From UBA1189 sp045126595 (GTDB lineage Bacteria > Bacteroidota > Bacteroidia > Bacteroidales > Bacteroidaceae), in NCBI GenBank assembly GCA_045126595.1, contig JBGVOS010000074.1, positions 1 to 16,039 on the forward strand: a DNA stretch of 16,039 nucleotides, read 5' to 3'. The position numbers were made by a program, and so were the translations under genes. The number at the start of each line of letters is the position of its first letter. Within the stretch, counting starts at the first letter, position 1. The notes beneath the pieces were generated by a model that searched no databases, was not told where the DNA came from, and was given only the letters and a program-made list of their open reading frames with translations. Positions 6,790 to 15,243 of the stretch are shown here, in pieces.

Positions 6790-9700
6790 ATGAACAACCA
6801 TTACCTACATATATATAAGGCCTCAGCGGGTTCAGGCAAGACATTTACCTTGGCGGTAAACTTCATCCGTCTGCTCATAGAGCAGCCCGACAACTACCGT
6901 CATATCCTTGCCGTGACCTTTACGAACAAGGCCACAGCCGAGATGAAGCAGCGCATCTTGGGAAAGTTATATGGTATAGCCCATGGTTTGGAGGATTCGG
7001 AAATCTATTTCCAAGAGGTGCAAAAGGTAACAGGACTGGGCGAAAACCTTATTCGAGAACGTGCCTCACAGGCACTCACGATGCTCATCCACGACTACAG
7101 CCACTTCCGCGTAGAGACCATCGACAGCTTCTTCCAGTCGGTGCTGCGTGGCCTGGCACGCGAGCTCAACCTCGGCACAGGCATGACCATCGAGCTGGAC
7201 ACGAAGCGTGTCATCAGCGAGGGCGTAGACCTGCTGTTGCGCGAGCTCTCGGCCGATGACCCTACCCTGCTATGGATAGAGAAATATATCGGCAGCGAAA
7301 TGGACGACGGCAAGCACTGGAACATCACCGACAGCTTGAAGGACTTTGCACGCAACATACACGACGAGACCTACCAACAGCAAGCCGACAACCTGCGCGC
7401 CCAGCTACAAGATGCCGACATCATACGCACCCTACGCAAACAGCTCACCGAGGAAAGGAGACATGCCAAGGAGAACATCGACACACAGGTTGACTCATTC
7501 TTCAAGATATTAGAGCAGAACACGCTCACCATAGACGACCTGAACTATGGCGCAAGCGGTGTATGTGGCTACTACATCAAGCTGCGCAATGGTGACTACA
7601 ACACAGAGTTCACAAACCGTACCGCAGATGCCAGCCTGAGAGCCGAGGCATGGGCCTCGGCCAAGTCGCCACACAAGAAAGAGATTGTCGCCCTGGCATC
7701 CCATACACTGATGCAGCATCTCAACGACACGGAGAAGATACGCCTCCGCGAGGTACGCACCATCAACACATGCGACCTCGTGCTGCGCCACCTCTACCAG
7801 CTGCAGCTCATCAACATCATCCACGACCGCATATTACAGCTCAACCGCGAGGAGAACCGTTTCCTCCTGGCCGACACGTGCCGCATGCTGAGCCAGATGC
7901 AAACGGGCGACAGCTCCTTCGTGTTCGAAAAGCTGGGCTATTACATCCGCCACATCATGATCGACGAGTTCCAGGACACCTCACGCATGCAGTGGGACAA
8001 CTTCCTGCATATCCTGCGCGAAGGTCTCTCACAAGGTAACGAGAGCATGCTCGTGGGCGATGTGAAACAGGCCATCTACCGCTGGCGCGGCAGCGACTGG
8101 CGCATCCTCAACGGCGAGGTACACCAAGAACTGGGACTCTACACACCACGCGAAGCACACCGTTTGGCGGTAAACCGCCGCAGCATGCGCGAGATTGTCG
8201 AGTTCAACAACCACCTCTTCGACCGTTGCAATACGCTGCTCACCGACCTCCTCGGCGAAGAGCATGCCGCACCGCTCATCCAGGCCTATAGCGACGTGGA
8301 GCAGGAGCACAAAGAGGAGCACGAAGGGTATGTACGTGTGGTCGACGTCACCCATGAAAAGGGTGAGAGCGCCGATGAGGTAATGTGCCGCGAAGTGTTG
8401 AGAACCATTGAAGAGCTACTGTCCAACGGTATCAGCGAAAAGCACATCGCCCTGCTACTGCGTACCAACACACAGATACAACGCATCGTAGACTACATGG
8501 CTGTCCATGCCCCTACGATTCATATCTTCTCGGCCGATGCCTACCGCCTCGATGCCTCGACCGCGGTAAACATGCTTGTCGACACCCTACGTTGGATTGC
8601 CGATCCTGAGCAGAGTGTCGCTCTGCTGCAAGTAGGTCTTCACTACCATCGCAACGTGTTAGCCGACGAACTCTCTACGGCCGACATCATCGCTCTTCGT
8701 CCCCAAGGATACGGACTCCCCGAAGCACTCATGGCACAACACACGGCTCTACAACAGATGCCACTATACGAACTAACCGAGTGTTTGTACCGTACCCTGC
8801 AACTGCACCGCATAAGCAATGAAGACGGCTACCTGTTGGCATTCTTCGACCAACTGTCAAACTACTGCACCACCACAGCGGGCAGCATCAAGGAGTTCAT
8901 ACACTATTGGGACGACGAACTGAAGAGCAAGGCCATACCCTCGGGAGGAGCCGATGGCATAGAGGCCATGACCGTACACAAGTCAAAAGGACTGGAGTTT
9001 CACACCGTCATCATCCCCCACTGCGAATGGGAGCTAAACAAGCATTCGGGAATCCTGTGGATAGCCGCCAACGACTCCCTCCCCACCCCGCTTGCCACCA
9101 ATCCTATCCCCTACAGTGAAGCCATGAGACACTCGGCCTTCACCGAGGAGTACCACGAAGAATATCTGCAACAGATTGTCGACAGCTATAACCTCCTCTA
9201 TGTAGCCTTCACACGTCCCAAGGCCAACCTCATCATCCTCAAGAGCGCATCCAAGAGTACCATAGCCAAAGGCAAAGTGATGAACAACGTAGCCCAACTC
9301 ATCACCAGCGCACTCGGAAGTAATTCCGATGGCGTGCTCGAATATGGCACACTGGCCATTCCGACAGTCGAAGACAAGAACAAGGATGAAAGCCAAAAGA
9401 CGAATCCTCTCGAAGTATCCCCCGAAGCGCTCCCTGTAACGATGTGTTCCGAGGAACTGAGCGTACACTTCCGCCAGTCGAACCTCGCCAAGCGTTTCAT
9501 CGCCCAAGCGCAGGAGGAGTATGCCGCAGCAGAAGAAGACACAGCGGCAGAGCGGTCTCAAAGCGCTACCCTCTCTTATCTCGATCGCGGCCTGCTGCTT
9601 CACGAGCTGTTTGCCATGATACGCACAGCGGATGATGCACCCACGGTCATCGCCCGTATGGTGCGTGACGGCCTCATCGACACTACCACACAGCACGAGA

Positions 9701-10008
9701 TAGAGCGCATCGTATACCGCGCCCTCACGCAACCCCAAGCAGCCGACTGGTTCTCAGGGGAGTACGAACTTTTCAACGAGTGCACCATCCTCTACCGTGC
9801 CGATGACGGAACCGTCCATCGCATGCGCCCCGACCGCGTGATGACCGACGGTGAGCGGTTCATCATCGTAGACTTCAAGTTTGCCCGCGAGCGCGACAAG
9901 CACCACGAGCAAGTGAACGACTATATCAAACGACTCCACGAGATGGGACACACCAATGTCGAAGGCTACCTGTGGTATGTCTACGAAAATAGAATAAGTA
10001 AGGCATAG
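6790..10008 (+). CDS. UvrD/Rep-family helicase with RecB-type nuclease domain (RecB/AddA-like)
   Basis: A 1072-residue DNA helicase-nuclease. Helicase motifs in order: Walker A ASAGSGKT (11-18), motif Ia TFTNKATAEM (43-52), Walker B DEFQDTS (392-398), motif III VGDVKQAIYRWRG (422-434), motif V MTVHKSKGLEF (727-737) and motif VI YVAFTRP (804-810). The C-terminus carries a RecB-family PD-(D/E)XK nuclease: D1015 in RPDRV, then D1028 and K1030 in VDFKF. All key residues are present, so both activities are expected. The family processes double-strand ends for RecA-dependent repair, as AddA does with AddB. No AddB-like partner is adjacent; it may lie elsewhere. At 1072 residues it is somewhat shorter than typical AddA or RecB. 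The start is ATG 6790, just after the -7 box; it fits the usual N-terminus a few residues before Walker A. The gene ends 5 nt from the convergent U32 gene. Confidence 0.93.
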   Translation: MNNHYLHIYKASAGSGKTFTLAVNFIRLLIEQPDNYRHILAVTFTNKATAEMKQRILGKLYGIAHGLEDSEIYFQEVQKVTGLGENLIRERASQALTMLIHDYSHFRVETIDSFFQSVLRGLARELNLGTGMTIELDTKRVISEGVDLLLRELSADDPTLLWIEKYIGSEMDDGKHWNITDSLKDFARNIHDETYQQQADNLRAQLQDADIIRTLRKQLTEERRHAKENIDTQVDSFFKILEQNTLTIDDLNYGASGVCGYYIKLRNGDYNTEFTNRTADASLRAEAWASAKSPHKKEIVALASHTLMQHLNDTEKIRLREVRTINTCDLVLRHLYQLQLINIIHDRILQLNREENRFLLADTCRMLSQMQTGDSSFVFEKLGYYIRHIMIDEFQDTSRMQWDNFLHILREGLSQGNESMLVGDVKQAIYRWRGSDWRILNGEVHQELGLYTPREAHRLAVNRRSMREIVEFNNHLFDRCNTLLTDLLGEEHAAPLIQAYSDVEQEHKEEHEGYVRVVDVTHEKGESADEVMCREVLRTIEELLSNGISEKHIALLLRTNTQIQRIVDYMAVHAPTIHIFSADAYRLDASTAVNMLVDTLRWIADPEQSVALLQVGLHYHRNVLADELSTADIIALRPQGYGLPEALMAQHTALQQMPLYELTECLYRTLQLHRISNEDGYLLAFFDQLSNYCTTTAGSIKEFIHYWDDELKSKAIPSGGADGIEAMTVHKSKGLEFHTVIIPHCEWELNKHSGILWIAANDSLPTPLATNPIPYSEAMRHSAFTEEYHEEYLQQIVDSYNLLYVAFTRPKANLIILKSASKSTIAKGKVMNNVAQLITSALGSNSDGVLEYGTLAIPTVEDKNKDESQKTNPLEVSPEALPVTMCSEELSVHFRQSNLAKRFIAQAQEEYAAAEEDTAAERSQSATLSYLDRGLLLHELFAMIRTADDAPTVIARMVRDGLIDTTTQHEIERIVYRALTQPQAADWFSGEYELFNECTILYRADDGTVHRMRPDRVMTDGERFIIVDFKFARERDKHHEQVNDYIKRLHEMGHTNVEGYLWYVYENRISKA

Positions 10009-10013
10009 AGAAA

Positions 10014-11870
10014 CTATTTCTCTTTCACCATCATGACACACTGATTACAATCAAAAGTGAGAGCAAATCGTTTTCCATCAGCTGAGACCAAGGTATAAGG
10101 TTCGCGATAAGGTGAGAGACGGCCTCCACGATGGGGACACCAGCCCATAGCATAGCGCAAGCAATGACGGCAGAACATTAGCGTGGCTCCACGCGTAGCA
10201 CTCAACTCATACGCCGGCGCAACAGTCTCGGCTCCACGAACACGGTAGAAGTCAGCAGCACGATGATTGGCAATGTTGGCAAGATAACTTAATTGAACAT
10301 TGGGATGTGAAGATGGAGTATTGTCACAGCCCGACTGACTGACCTTTGCTTTTTCATTGTCAGTACCGCCTATTTTCAATTTTGAATTTTCAATTTTCAG
10401 TTTCCTAACCCTCTCATATGCCTCCACTCCCGCACGGCGCATATCGGCCACCATAGAAGAAGGGATAAACCAGTTGTCCGTGAAATCTATCGCCACACTC
10501 TTGGCCGCGAGGATGGTACCACCCAGCTTAGACAACTGTGCTTCAATGCCAGCACGCTGTTCGGTACGTGCCAATTCCTTATCACAGGCAAAATTGACCG
10601 TAGCGCTACATCCCTCCTCATCGGTCATCGTGAGCGAAAAGCCGAAGGGGAGGTCGCGCATACCTATATAAACAGGTATACGGCGCTCGGCCGAAGGTCG
10701 CGAAAGAAGGCGTTCGAAGTCTTGGTCGTAGTTACGAAAGAGCGGTGTGCGAGCTGTGAGTCCACGAGGCATCTCTTTCGGATAGAGGCGATTACCCTCC
10801 ACCCTGTTCACACGAAATCCCTGCAGTTGTCCACGTTCGTCAATGAAACAGAGCCCATCGCCATTGTGCAACGCCTTGGTGGAGGATACAGCGATATAGC
10901 CACGACCTACCTCTTTGACATTCCCTATAGGCTCACCTACAGACTTGGGCGAGGAAAAGGAGTATACCTCGGAACGCCCCGTGAGGAAGTAATCGGTGAA
11001 ACCACGATTGAAACTCTTGTCAAGCTGTGGAGTGAAAGTGTAAGTACTTACTCCCAATGAAGCACGTTCGTACTCTGGACGACGGGCAAGAATGGCATCA
11101 ATTGCCTGACGGTAATAGGCTGTGACATTCTTCACGTACGACACGTCCTTGAGTCGACCTTCAATTTTGAATGAGCATACCCCGGCATCCATCATGGCTT
11201 CGAGGTGGGCACTGCGGTTCATATCTTTCAATGAGAGCAGATGGCGATTGCGCTCAATGACACGTCCATCGGCATCCACAAGGTCGAAGGGCAAGCGACA
11301 GAACTGCGCACACTCTCCCCTATTGGCACTGCGCCCGAAGCAGGCTTGAGAGGCATAACACTGTCCGCTATAGCTCACGCAGAGAGCGCCATGCACGAAG
11401 GCTTCGAGGGGTACAGGGCAGTCGCGATGTATTGCAGCAATCTCCTCGAGCGAGAGCTCGCGCGCAAGTACCACCTGAGAGAAGCCGTTCTCATAGAGAA
11501 ACTTCACTTTCTCGGATGTGCGGTTGTCAGTTTGCGTACTGGCATGCAACGCTATAGGCGGCAGGTTCATGGTGAGCAGCGCCATGTCCTGTACGATGAG
11601 GGCATCGATGCCGATACGGTAAAGCTGCCACACAAGGTTTTCCACTTCAGCCAACTCGTCATCGTAGATGATGGTATTGAGTGTTACGTATACCTTGGCT
11701 CCGAAGCGGTGGGCATATTCGGCCAATTGCTGCAAATCGTCGAGCGAGTTGCCCGCTGCAGCACGTGCTCCATACTTAGGCGCACCTATATATACGGCAT
11801 CGGCACCATGACGTATGGCTTCAATGCCACACTCAAGGTTCTTGGCGGGAGAAAGCAGCTCAATTTTCAT
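10014..11870 (-). CDS. U32 peptidase-family protein, TrhP/RlhA-like RNA hydroxylation factor
   Basis: A 618-residue U32-family protein starting at ATG 11870, with LLSPAKNLECG typical of the family's N-terminus. E. coli relatives TrhP (YegQ) and RlhA are needed for hydroxylation of tRNA U34 and 23S rRNA C2501; UbiU/UbiV are relatives in oxygen-independent ubiquinone hydroxylation. Cysteines C164, C171, C187 and C232 fall at spacings like the four [4Fe-4S] ligands of UbiU, within GALCVSYSGQC, RGEC and AGVCSFKIEGR. A separate C-terminal cysteine set (C567, C570, C578, C608, C611) looks metal-binding. The length is nearer RlhA (~650) than TrhP (~450). A repeat-derived linker, KLKIENSKLKI (490-500), separates the two parts. 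It follows metA by 9 nt, last in the minus-strand run. The historical 'peptidase' label is probably misleading; RNA substrate is not decidable here. Confidence 0.85.
   Translation of the reverse strand: MKIELLSPAKNLECGIEAIRHGADAVYIGAPKYGARAAAGNSLDDLQQLAEYAHRFGAKVYVTLNTIIYDDELAEVENLVWQLYRIGIDALIVQDMALLTMNLPPIALHASTQTDNRTSEKVKFLYENGFSQVVLARELSLEEIAAIHRDCPVPLEAFVHGALCVSYSGQCYASQACFGRSANRGECAQFCRLPFDLVDADGRVIERNRHLLSLKDMNRSAHLEAMMDAGVCSFKIEGRLKDVSYVKNVTAYYRQAIDAILARRPEYERASLGVSTYTFTPQLDKSFNRGFTDYFLTGRSEVYSFSSPKSVGEPIGNVKEVGRGYIAVSSTKALHNGDGLCFIDERGQLQGFRVNRVEGNRLYPKEMPRGLTARTPLFRNYDQDFERLLSRPSAERRIPVYIGMRDLPFGFSLTMTDEEGCSATVNFACDKELARTEQRAGIEAQLSKLGGTILAAKSVAIDFTDNWFIPSSMVADMRRAGVEAYERVRKLKIENSKLKIGGTDNEKAKVSQSGCDNTPSSHPNVQLSYLANIANHRAADFYRVRGAETVAPAYELSATRGATLMFCRHCLRYAMGWCPHRGGRLSPYREPYTLVSADGKRFALTFDCNQCVMMVKEK
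10373..10403. repeat. Heptanucleotide tandem repeat inside the U32 coding frame
   Basis: Four 7-bp units on the plus strand: TTTTCAA at 10373-10379, TTTTGAA next, TTTTCAA again, then TTTTCAG ending at 10400, followed by TTT. On the minus strand it is read in frame as LKIENSKLKI. The unit length is not a multiple of three, so loss or gain of a unit would shift the frame. Confidence 0.85.
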
Positions 11871-11880
11871 AATTCTCAAT
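11860..11880. repeat. Related heptamer-like repeat spanning the U32 start codon
   Basis: Three consecutive 7-bp units, TCAATTT, TCATAAT and TCTCAAT, cover the gap after metA and the start codon of the U32 gene (ATG at 11868-11870, read on the minus strand). They are similar in wording to the repeat at 10373-10403 in the same gene, but more diverged. Confidence 0.45.
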
Positions 11881-12797
11881 TACTTAATATCCTCCAATCT
11901 ATACGGAGTAGCCTGATATACGTAGTAGTTAAGCCAGTTATTGAAGAGCAGGTTAGCATGGCCTCGCCAAGTCACCACGGGGGATTGCGAGGGGTCATCG
12001 TTGCGATAATAGTGTTTGGGCATCTCAATAGGGAGTCCCTTGGCAAGGTCGCGCTTGTACTCGGTGTCGAGGGTCAATGGCGAATACTCCGAGTGCCCGG
12101 TAAGAAATATCTCGCGTCCACCGCGGGCCATCACCATATACACACCGCTCTCCTCGCTCTCGGCCAGAATGTCAAGTTCAGGATTACGCTCTATATCTTC
12201 GCGACGCACCTCGGTATGGCGGCTATGGGGTATATAGAACTCATCGTCGAAGCCACGGAAGATGGGCAGTTCCGGCTTGCTCACACGGTGTTTGAAGATG
12301 CCAAACATCTTCTTCTCAAGCGCATATTTAGGGATTCCATAGTAATGGTACAATCCCGCCTGTGCAGCCCAACAAATATAGAGTGTAGAAGTTACGTTAT
12401 GGCGTGCCCACTCGAATATCTCCGTCATCTCTTCCCAGTAACCCACCTCCTCAAAGGCCATATGTTCTACGGGAGCTCCAGTAATGATAAAGCCATCGTA
12501 CTTATGGTGGCGCATCTCCTCGAAGTCGGTATAGAAAGCCTGCATGTGCTCTACCGGAGTATTCTTCGATGTATGGCTCTTTACCTTCATGAGACTCAGT
12601 TCAATCTGCAACGGCGAATTGGATAGCAGACGCACGAGGTCAGTCTCCGTGGTAATCTTGAGCGGCATAAGATTGAGCACCGCTATACGCAACGGACGTA
12701 TATCTTGCGACGACGCACGTGTGGTATCCATTACGAAGATATTTTCCTGCTTCAGCAGGTCAATGGCGGGTAATCTATCGGGTAAGGTTAGTGGCAT
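11880..12797 (-). CDS. metA: Homoserine O-acyltransferase MetA, predicted acetyl-CoA specific
   Basis: A 305-residue MetA of full length, catalysing O-acylation of homoserine, the first committed step of methionine synthesis, in the cytoplasm. The catalytic triad is intact: C142 in CWAAQAG, H235 and E237 in GHSEYS. Residue 111, in TGAPVEH, is glutamate. In characterised MetA proteins Glu111 goes with acetyl-CoA use (Bacillus cereus type) and Gly111 with succinyl-CoA (E. coli type), so the product is probably O-acetylhomoserine, although the family is often labelled succinyltransferase. It lies 33 nt after the glycosyltransferase gene and 9 nt before the U32 start, so it is probably co-transcribed. 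There is no room for a SAM riboswitch in the short gap. Start ATG at 12797 gives the standard N-terminus (MPLTLPDRLPAI). Confidence 0.95.
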   Translation of the reverse strand: MPLTLPDRLPAIDLLKQENIFVMDTTRASSQDIRPLRIAVLNLMPLKITTETDLVRLLSNSPLQIELSLMKVKSHTSKNTPVEHMQAFYTDFEEMRHHKYDGFIITGAPVEHMAFEEVGYWEEMTEIFEWARHNVTSTLYICWAAQAGLYHYYGIPKYALEKKMFGIFKHRVSKPELPIFRGFDDEFYIPHSRHTEVRREDIERNPELDILAESEESGVYMVMARGGREIFLTGHSEYSPLTLDTEYKRDLAKGLPIEMPKHYYRNDDPSQSPVVTWRGHANLLFNNWLNYYVYQATPYRLEDIK

Positions 12798-12830
12798 TGT
12801 ATGGTTCTAATATATAATTGAGTTGTAATA

Positions 12831-13862
12831 TTAAAATTTAAGTTTATCAAACGTATGGCAACGGCTGACGTGGTACTTCCATAGGATAGAAAAGCGGGTG
12901 CGTTCGGGTACATCCATTGAAACCGCCTTCTGCAAGTTATCCTCACGTGAGGCACGAAACTCCTTCTTCAAACGACGGTACTCGCGACGAGCACGAAAAA
13001 CAGCCTTGACACTCCCCCACTCTCCCTTGACACAGAACATGGCGGCAGCCACATAGTCGAGCAAAGCACGTACAAAGAGCACATGGTTCAAATCCTCTGA
13101 TGGGAGATTCTTGTATAACATCAAGAGGTTGTTGCGGAAGTTGAGGAAGGTCTTGCGCGGATGGCCGGCATTAAGTGTGGCCCCCCCGACATGATATACC
13201 ACGCTAGCTGCCACACTGCGTACTTCGTAGCCACGGCAGCGAAGACGCCAGCAGAGGTCTATCTCCTCCATATGGGCAAAAAAGCGGCCATCAAGCCCGC
13301 CCACCTCTTTATATATAGGAAGGCGTACCACGAGACATGCTCCCGTGGCCCACAAAAGGGACACATCGGTGTCGTACTGCCCATGGTCCTTTTCCACGGT
13401 ATCGAAGATGCGTCCACGGCAGTAGGGGTAGCCATAGCGGTCAAGGTATCCGCCCATGGCTCCGGCATATTCAAATTCTTCCTTCTTGTAATAAGCCATC
13501 AGCTTAGGCTGGCAAGCAGCCACTATAGGATGGGTATCCATATACTCCACAAGCGGAACGAGCCAGCCAGAGGTGACCTCCACATCGGAGTTCAGCAAGA
13601 CGGCATACTCGGCATCAATTTGCTCAAAAGCCTTGTTGTAACCGTCGGCAAAACCATAGTTCTCGCTAAAGACGATGGTCTTAACCATAGGAAATTCGGC
13701 AGCAAGCAAAGCCAATGAACCGTCGGTAGAGCCATTGTCTGCCACATACACGACAGCCTCACCCAACAACTCGGGCAACACGGAGTGCTCTACCACTGAA
13801 GGAAGAAACTGACGAAGCATCTGCTCGCCATTCCAATTGAGGATTACTACTGCTACTTTCAT
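12831..13862 (-). CDS. Glycosyltransferase family 2 protein
   Basis: A 343-residue GT-A fold transferase. The nucleotide-sugar binding start is VVILNWNG (5-12) with VADNGSTDGS (40-49). The metal-binding DxD-like motif is NSD (91-93). WATGACLVVR (171-180) and the acidic acceptor-side motif EEIDLCWRLRCRG (199-211) follow, as in rhamnosyltransferase/WcaE-like GT2 enzymes. The basic C-terminal region (RARREYRRLKKEFRASRE) suggests membrane association; there is no clear transmembrane helix. It would add a sugar to a surface or lipid-linked glycan, but neither donor nor acceptor can be told, and no other glycan gene is near. Its ATG overlaps the mtaB stop in an ATGA (13859-13862), so translation is probably coupled. 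Confidence 0.88.
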   Translation of the reverse strand: MKVAVVILNWNGEQMLRQFLPSVVEHSVLPELLGEAVVYVADNGSTDGSLALLAAEFPMVKTIVFSENYGFADGYNKAFEQIDAEYAVLLNSDVEVTSGWLVPLVEYMDTHPIVAACQPKLMAYYKKEEFEYAGAMGGYLDRYGYPYCRGRIFDTVEKDHGQYDTDVSLLWATGACLVVRLPIYKEVGGLDGRFFAHMEEIDLCWRLRCRGYEVRSVAASVVYHVGGATLNAGHPRKTFLNFRNNLLMLYKNLPSEDLNHVLFVRALLDYVAAAMFCVKGEWGSVKAVFRARREYRRLKKEFRASREDNLQKAVSMDVPERTRFSILWKYHVSRCHTFDKLKF

Positions 13863-15175
13863 AATATCGTTGCTTTCAACGCCGTACCCTCTTCATTGAA
13901 CCCACCGAGACGCACACGTACCAAGGCATTATCACGGGCTGCGGGGTCGGAAACCTCAACACGTATATAATTATCTGTGAAACCATGGAATGGTTGTCCC
14001 GCCTTGGGTTTCTCGAGCAGTACTACAGCTTCGGTACCGATATGGCGTTCATAGAAGGCCTGCTGCTTGGCATCGGAGAGTGCCAAAAGGCGTTCGCTGC
14101 GATGGTGCTTCTCCTGCGGAGTTACCTTGTATTCTATCTTGAGAGCCTGCGTACCGGGACGCTCCGAATAGCTGAAGACATGCAGCGCAGTAATGTCAAG
14201 CGACTCGATGAAGCGATAGGCCTCCTCAAAATACTGTTCCTCCTCGCCACGGGTACCCACGATAACATCCACACCGATGAAGGCATCGAGCATGAGTGAA
14301 CGTATCTTCTGTATCTTAGAAGCGAAGAGCGCCGTATCGTAGCGACGGCGCATAAGCTTCAACACCGCATCGCTGCCAGCCTGCAAGGGAATATGGAAGT
14401 GAGGCATAAAAGCTCGCGAACGGGCAACAAACTCAATCACCTCATCCGTGAGCAGATTGGGCTCGATAGAGGATATACGATAGCGTTCAATGCCTTCTAC
14501 CTCATCCAAAGCGCGTATAAGGTCAATGAAGGTCTCGCCCGTCGTCTTGCCGAAGTCACCTATGTTGACACCGGTGATTACAATCTCCTTGGCTCCCTCG
14601 GCAGCCGCCCCACGTGCCTGCTCTACGAGCGAGGCGATGGTGCCGTTACGGCTACGGCCACGAGCATAAGGGATAGTACAATAGGAACAAAAGTAGTCAC
14701 ATCCGTCCTGTACTTTGAGGAAGAAACGTGTGCGGTCACCCTGCGAACATGAGGGTACAAAGGTGCGTATATCCTTGGTAGGAATAGTCACCATCTCGCC
14801 CTGCTCGCGTTTGTCAAGCGAGGTGAGGTAGTCAAGCAAATTACCCTTCTTGTCCATACCCAACACGAGGTCCACCCCTGGGATGGCCGCCACCTGTTCG
14901 GGCTTGAGCTGGGCATAACATCCCGTCACCACCACAAAGGCATGAGGATGCTGCCTCACCAGTTTATGTATAGCCTGCCGGCACTTCTTATCGGCCTGCT
15001 CGGTCACCGAACAGGTATTCACCACACAGATATCGGCCTGTTCGCCACGACGAGCCGTGCGAAAGCCCGCCTCCTGCAGCGTACGTCCTATGGTTGAAGT
15101 CTCCGAAAAATTGAGCTTGCAACCCAACGTATAATACACCGCCTTCTTATCCTTGAACTGCGTATTATCAATCAT
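13859..15175 (-). CDS. mtaB: tRNA t6A37 methylthiotransferase MtaB
   Basis: A 438-residue member of the methylthiotransferase family, which adds a methylthio group to t6A37 of ANN-decoding tRNAs using SAM and two [4Fe-4S] clusters. The N-terminal cluster cysteines are C19 (LGCKLNF), C55 (NTCSV) and C86 (TGCYAQ). The radical SAM triad is C159, C163 and C166 in GCDYFCSYC. GRSRNG and the ITGVNIGDF stretch follow as in MtaB, and the last ~60 residues form the TRAM RNA-binding domain. LGCKLNFSETS is diagnostic for MtaB rather than MiaB or RimO. The start is ATG 15175; the frame extends to TTG 15184 but that is inside the -7 promoter box. First gene of the four-gene minus-strand run. Confidence 0.93.
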   Translation of the reverse strand: MIDNTQFKDKKAVYYTLGCKLNFSETSTIGRTLQEAGFRTARRGEQADICVVNTCSVTEQADKKCRQAIHKLVRQHPHAFVVVTGCYAQLKPEQVAAIPGVDLVLGMDKKGNLLDYLTSLDKREQGEMVTIPTKDIRTFVPSCSQGDRTRFFLKVQDGCDYFCSYCTIPYARGRSRNGTIASLVEQARGAAAEGAKEIVITGVNIGDFGKTTGETFIDLIRALDEVEGIERYRISSIEPNLLTDEVIEFVARSRAFMPHFHIPLQAGSDAVLKLMRRRYDTALFASKIQKIRSLMLDAFIGVDVIVGTRGEEEQYFEEAYRFIESLDITALHVFSYSERPGTQALKIEYKVTPQEKHHRSERLLALSDAKQQAFYERHIGTEAVVLLEKPKAGQPFHGFTDNYIRVEVSDPAARDNALVRVRLGGFNEEGTALKATIL

Positions 15176-15181
15176 AGCGTA

Positions 15182-15189
15182 CAAAATTA
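15182..15189 (-). promoter_or_regulatory. -7 box of the mtaB operon promoter
   Basis: Read on the minus strand, TAATTTTG matches TAnnTTTG exactly. It ends only 6 nt before the mtaB ATG, so the mRNA would be leaderless or nearly so. A -33 box at the usual 19-20 nt is not evident in the AT-rich sequence upstream. Confidence 0.5.
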
Positions 15190-15243
15190 CATATTTTTCT
15201 CAATATATATATTATTATAGGCGCAAAGTCTGAAAAAAAGCCA

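Noticed and set aside
9034..9738. 234-codon minus-strand frame inside the helicase gene
   Set aside because: Lies fully opposite a helicase with intact motifs and has no recognisable protein features.
11241..12626. Long 461-codon plus-strand frame opposite metA and the U32 gene
   Set aside because: It is antisense to two well-supported genes with intact motifs and spans their junction; its translation shows no recognisable domain. Shadow frame.
12798..12830. Possible SAM riboswitch ahead of metA
   Set aside because: The gap is only 33 nt and AT-rich with no room or motif for any known SAM riboswitch.
15204..15218. TA-rich tract as an origin or attachment site
   Set aside because: Simple alternating AT sequence in a divergent promoter region; no DnaA boxes, direct repeats or integrase nearby.
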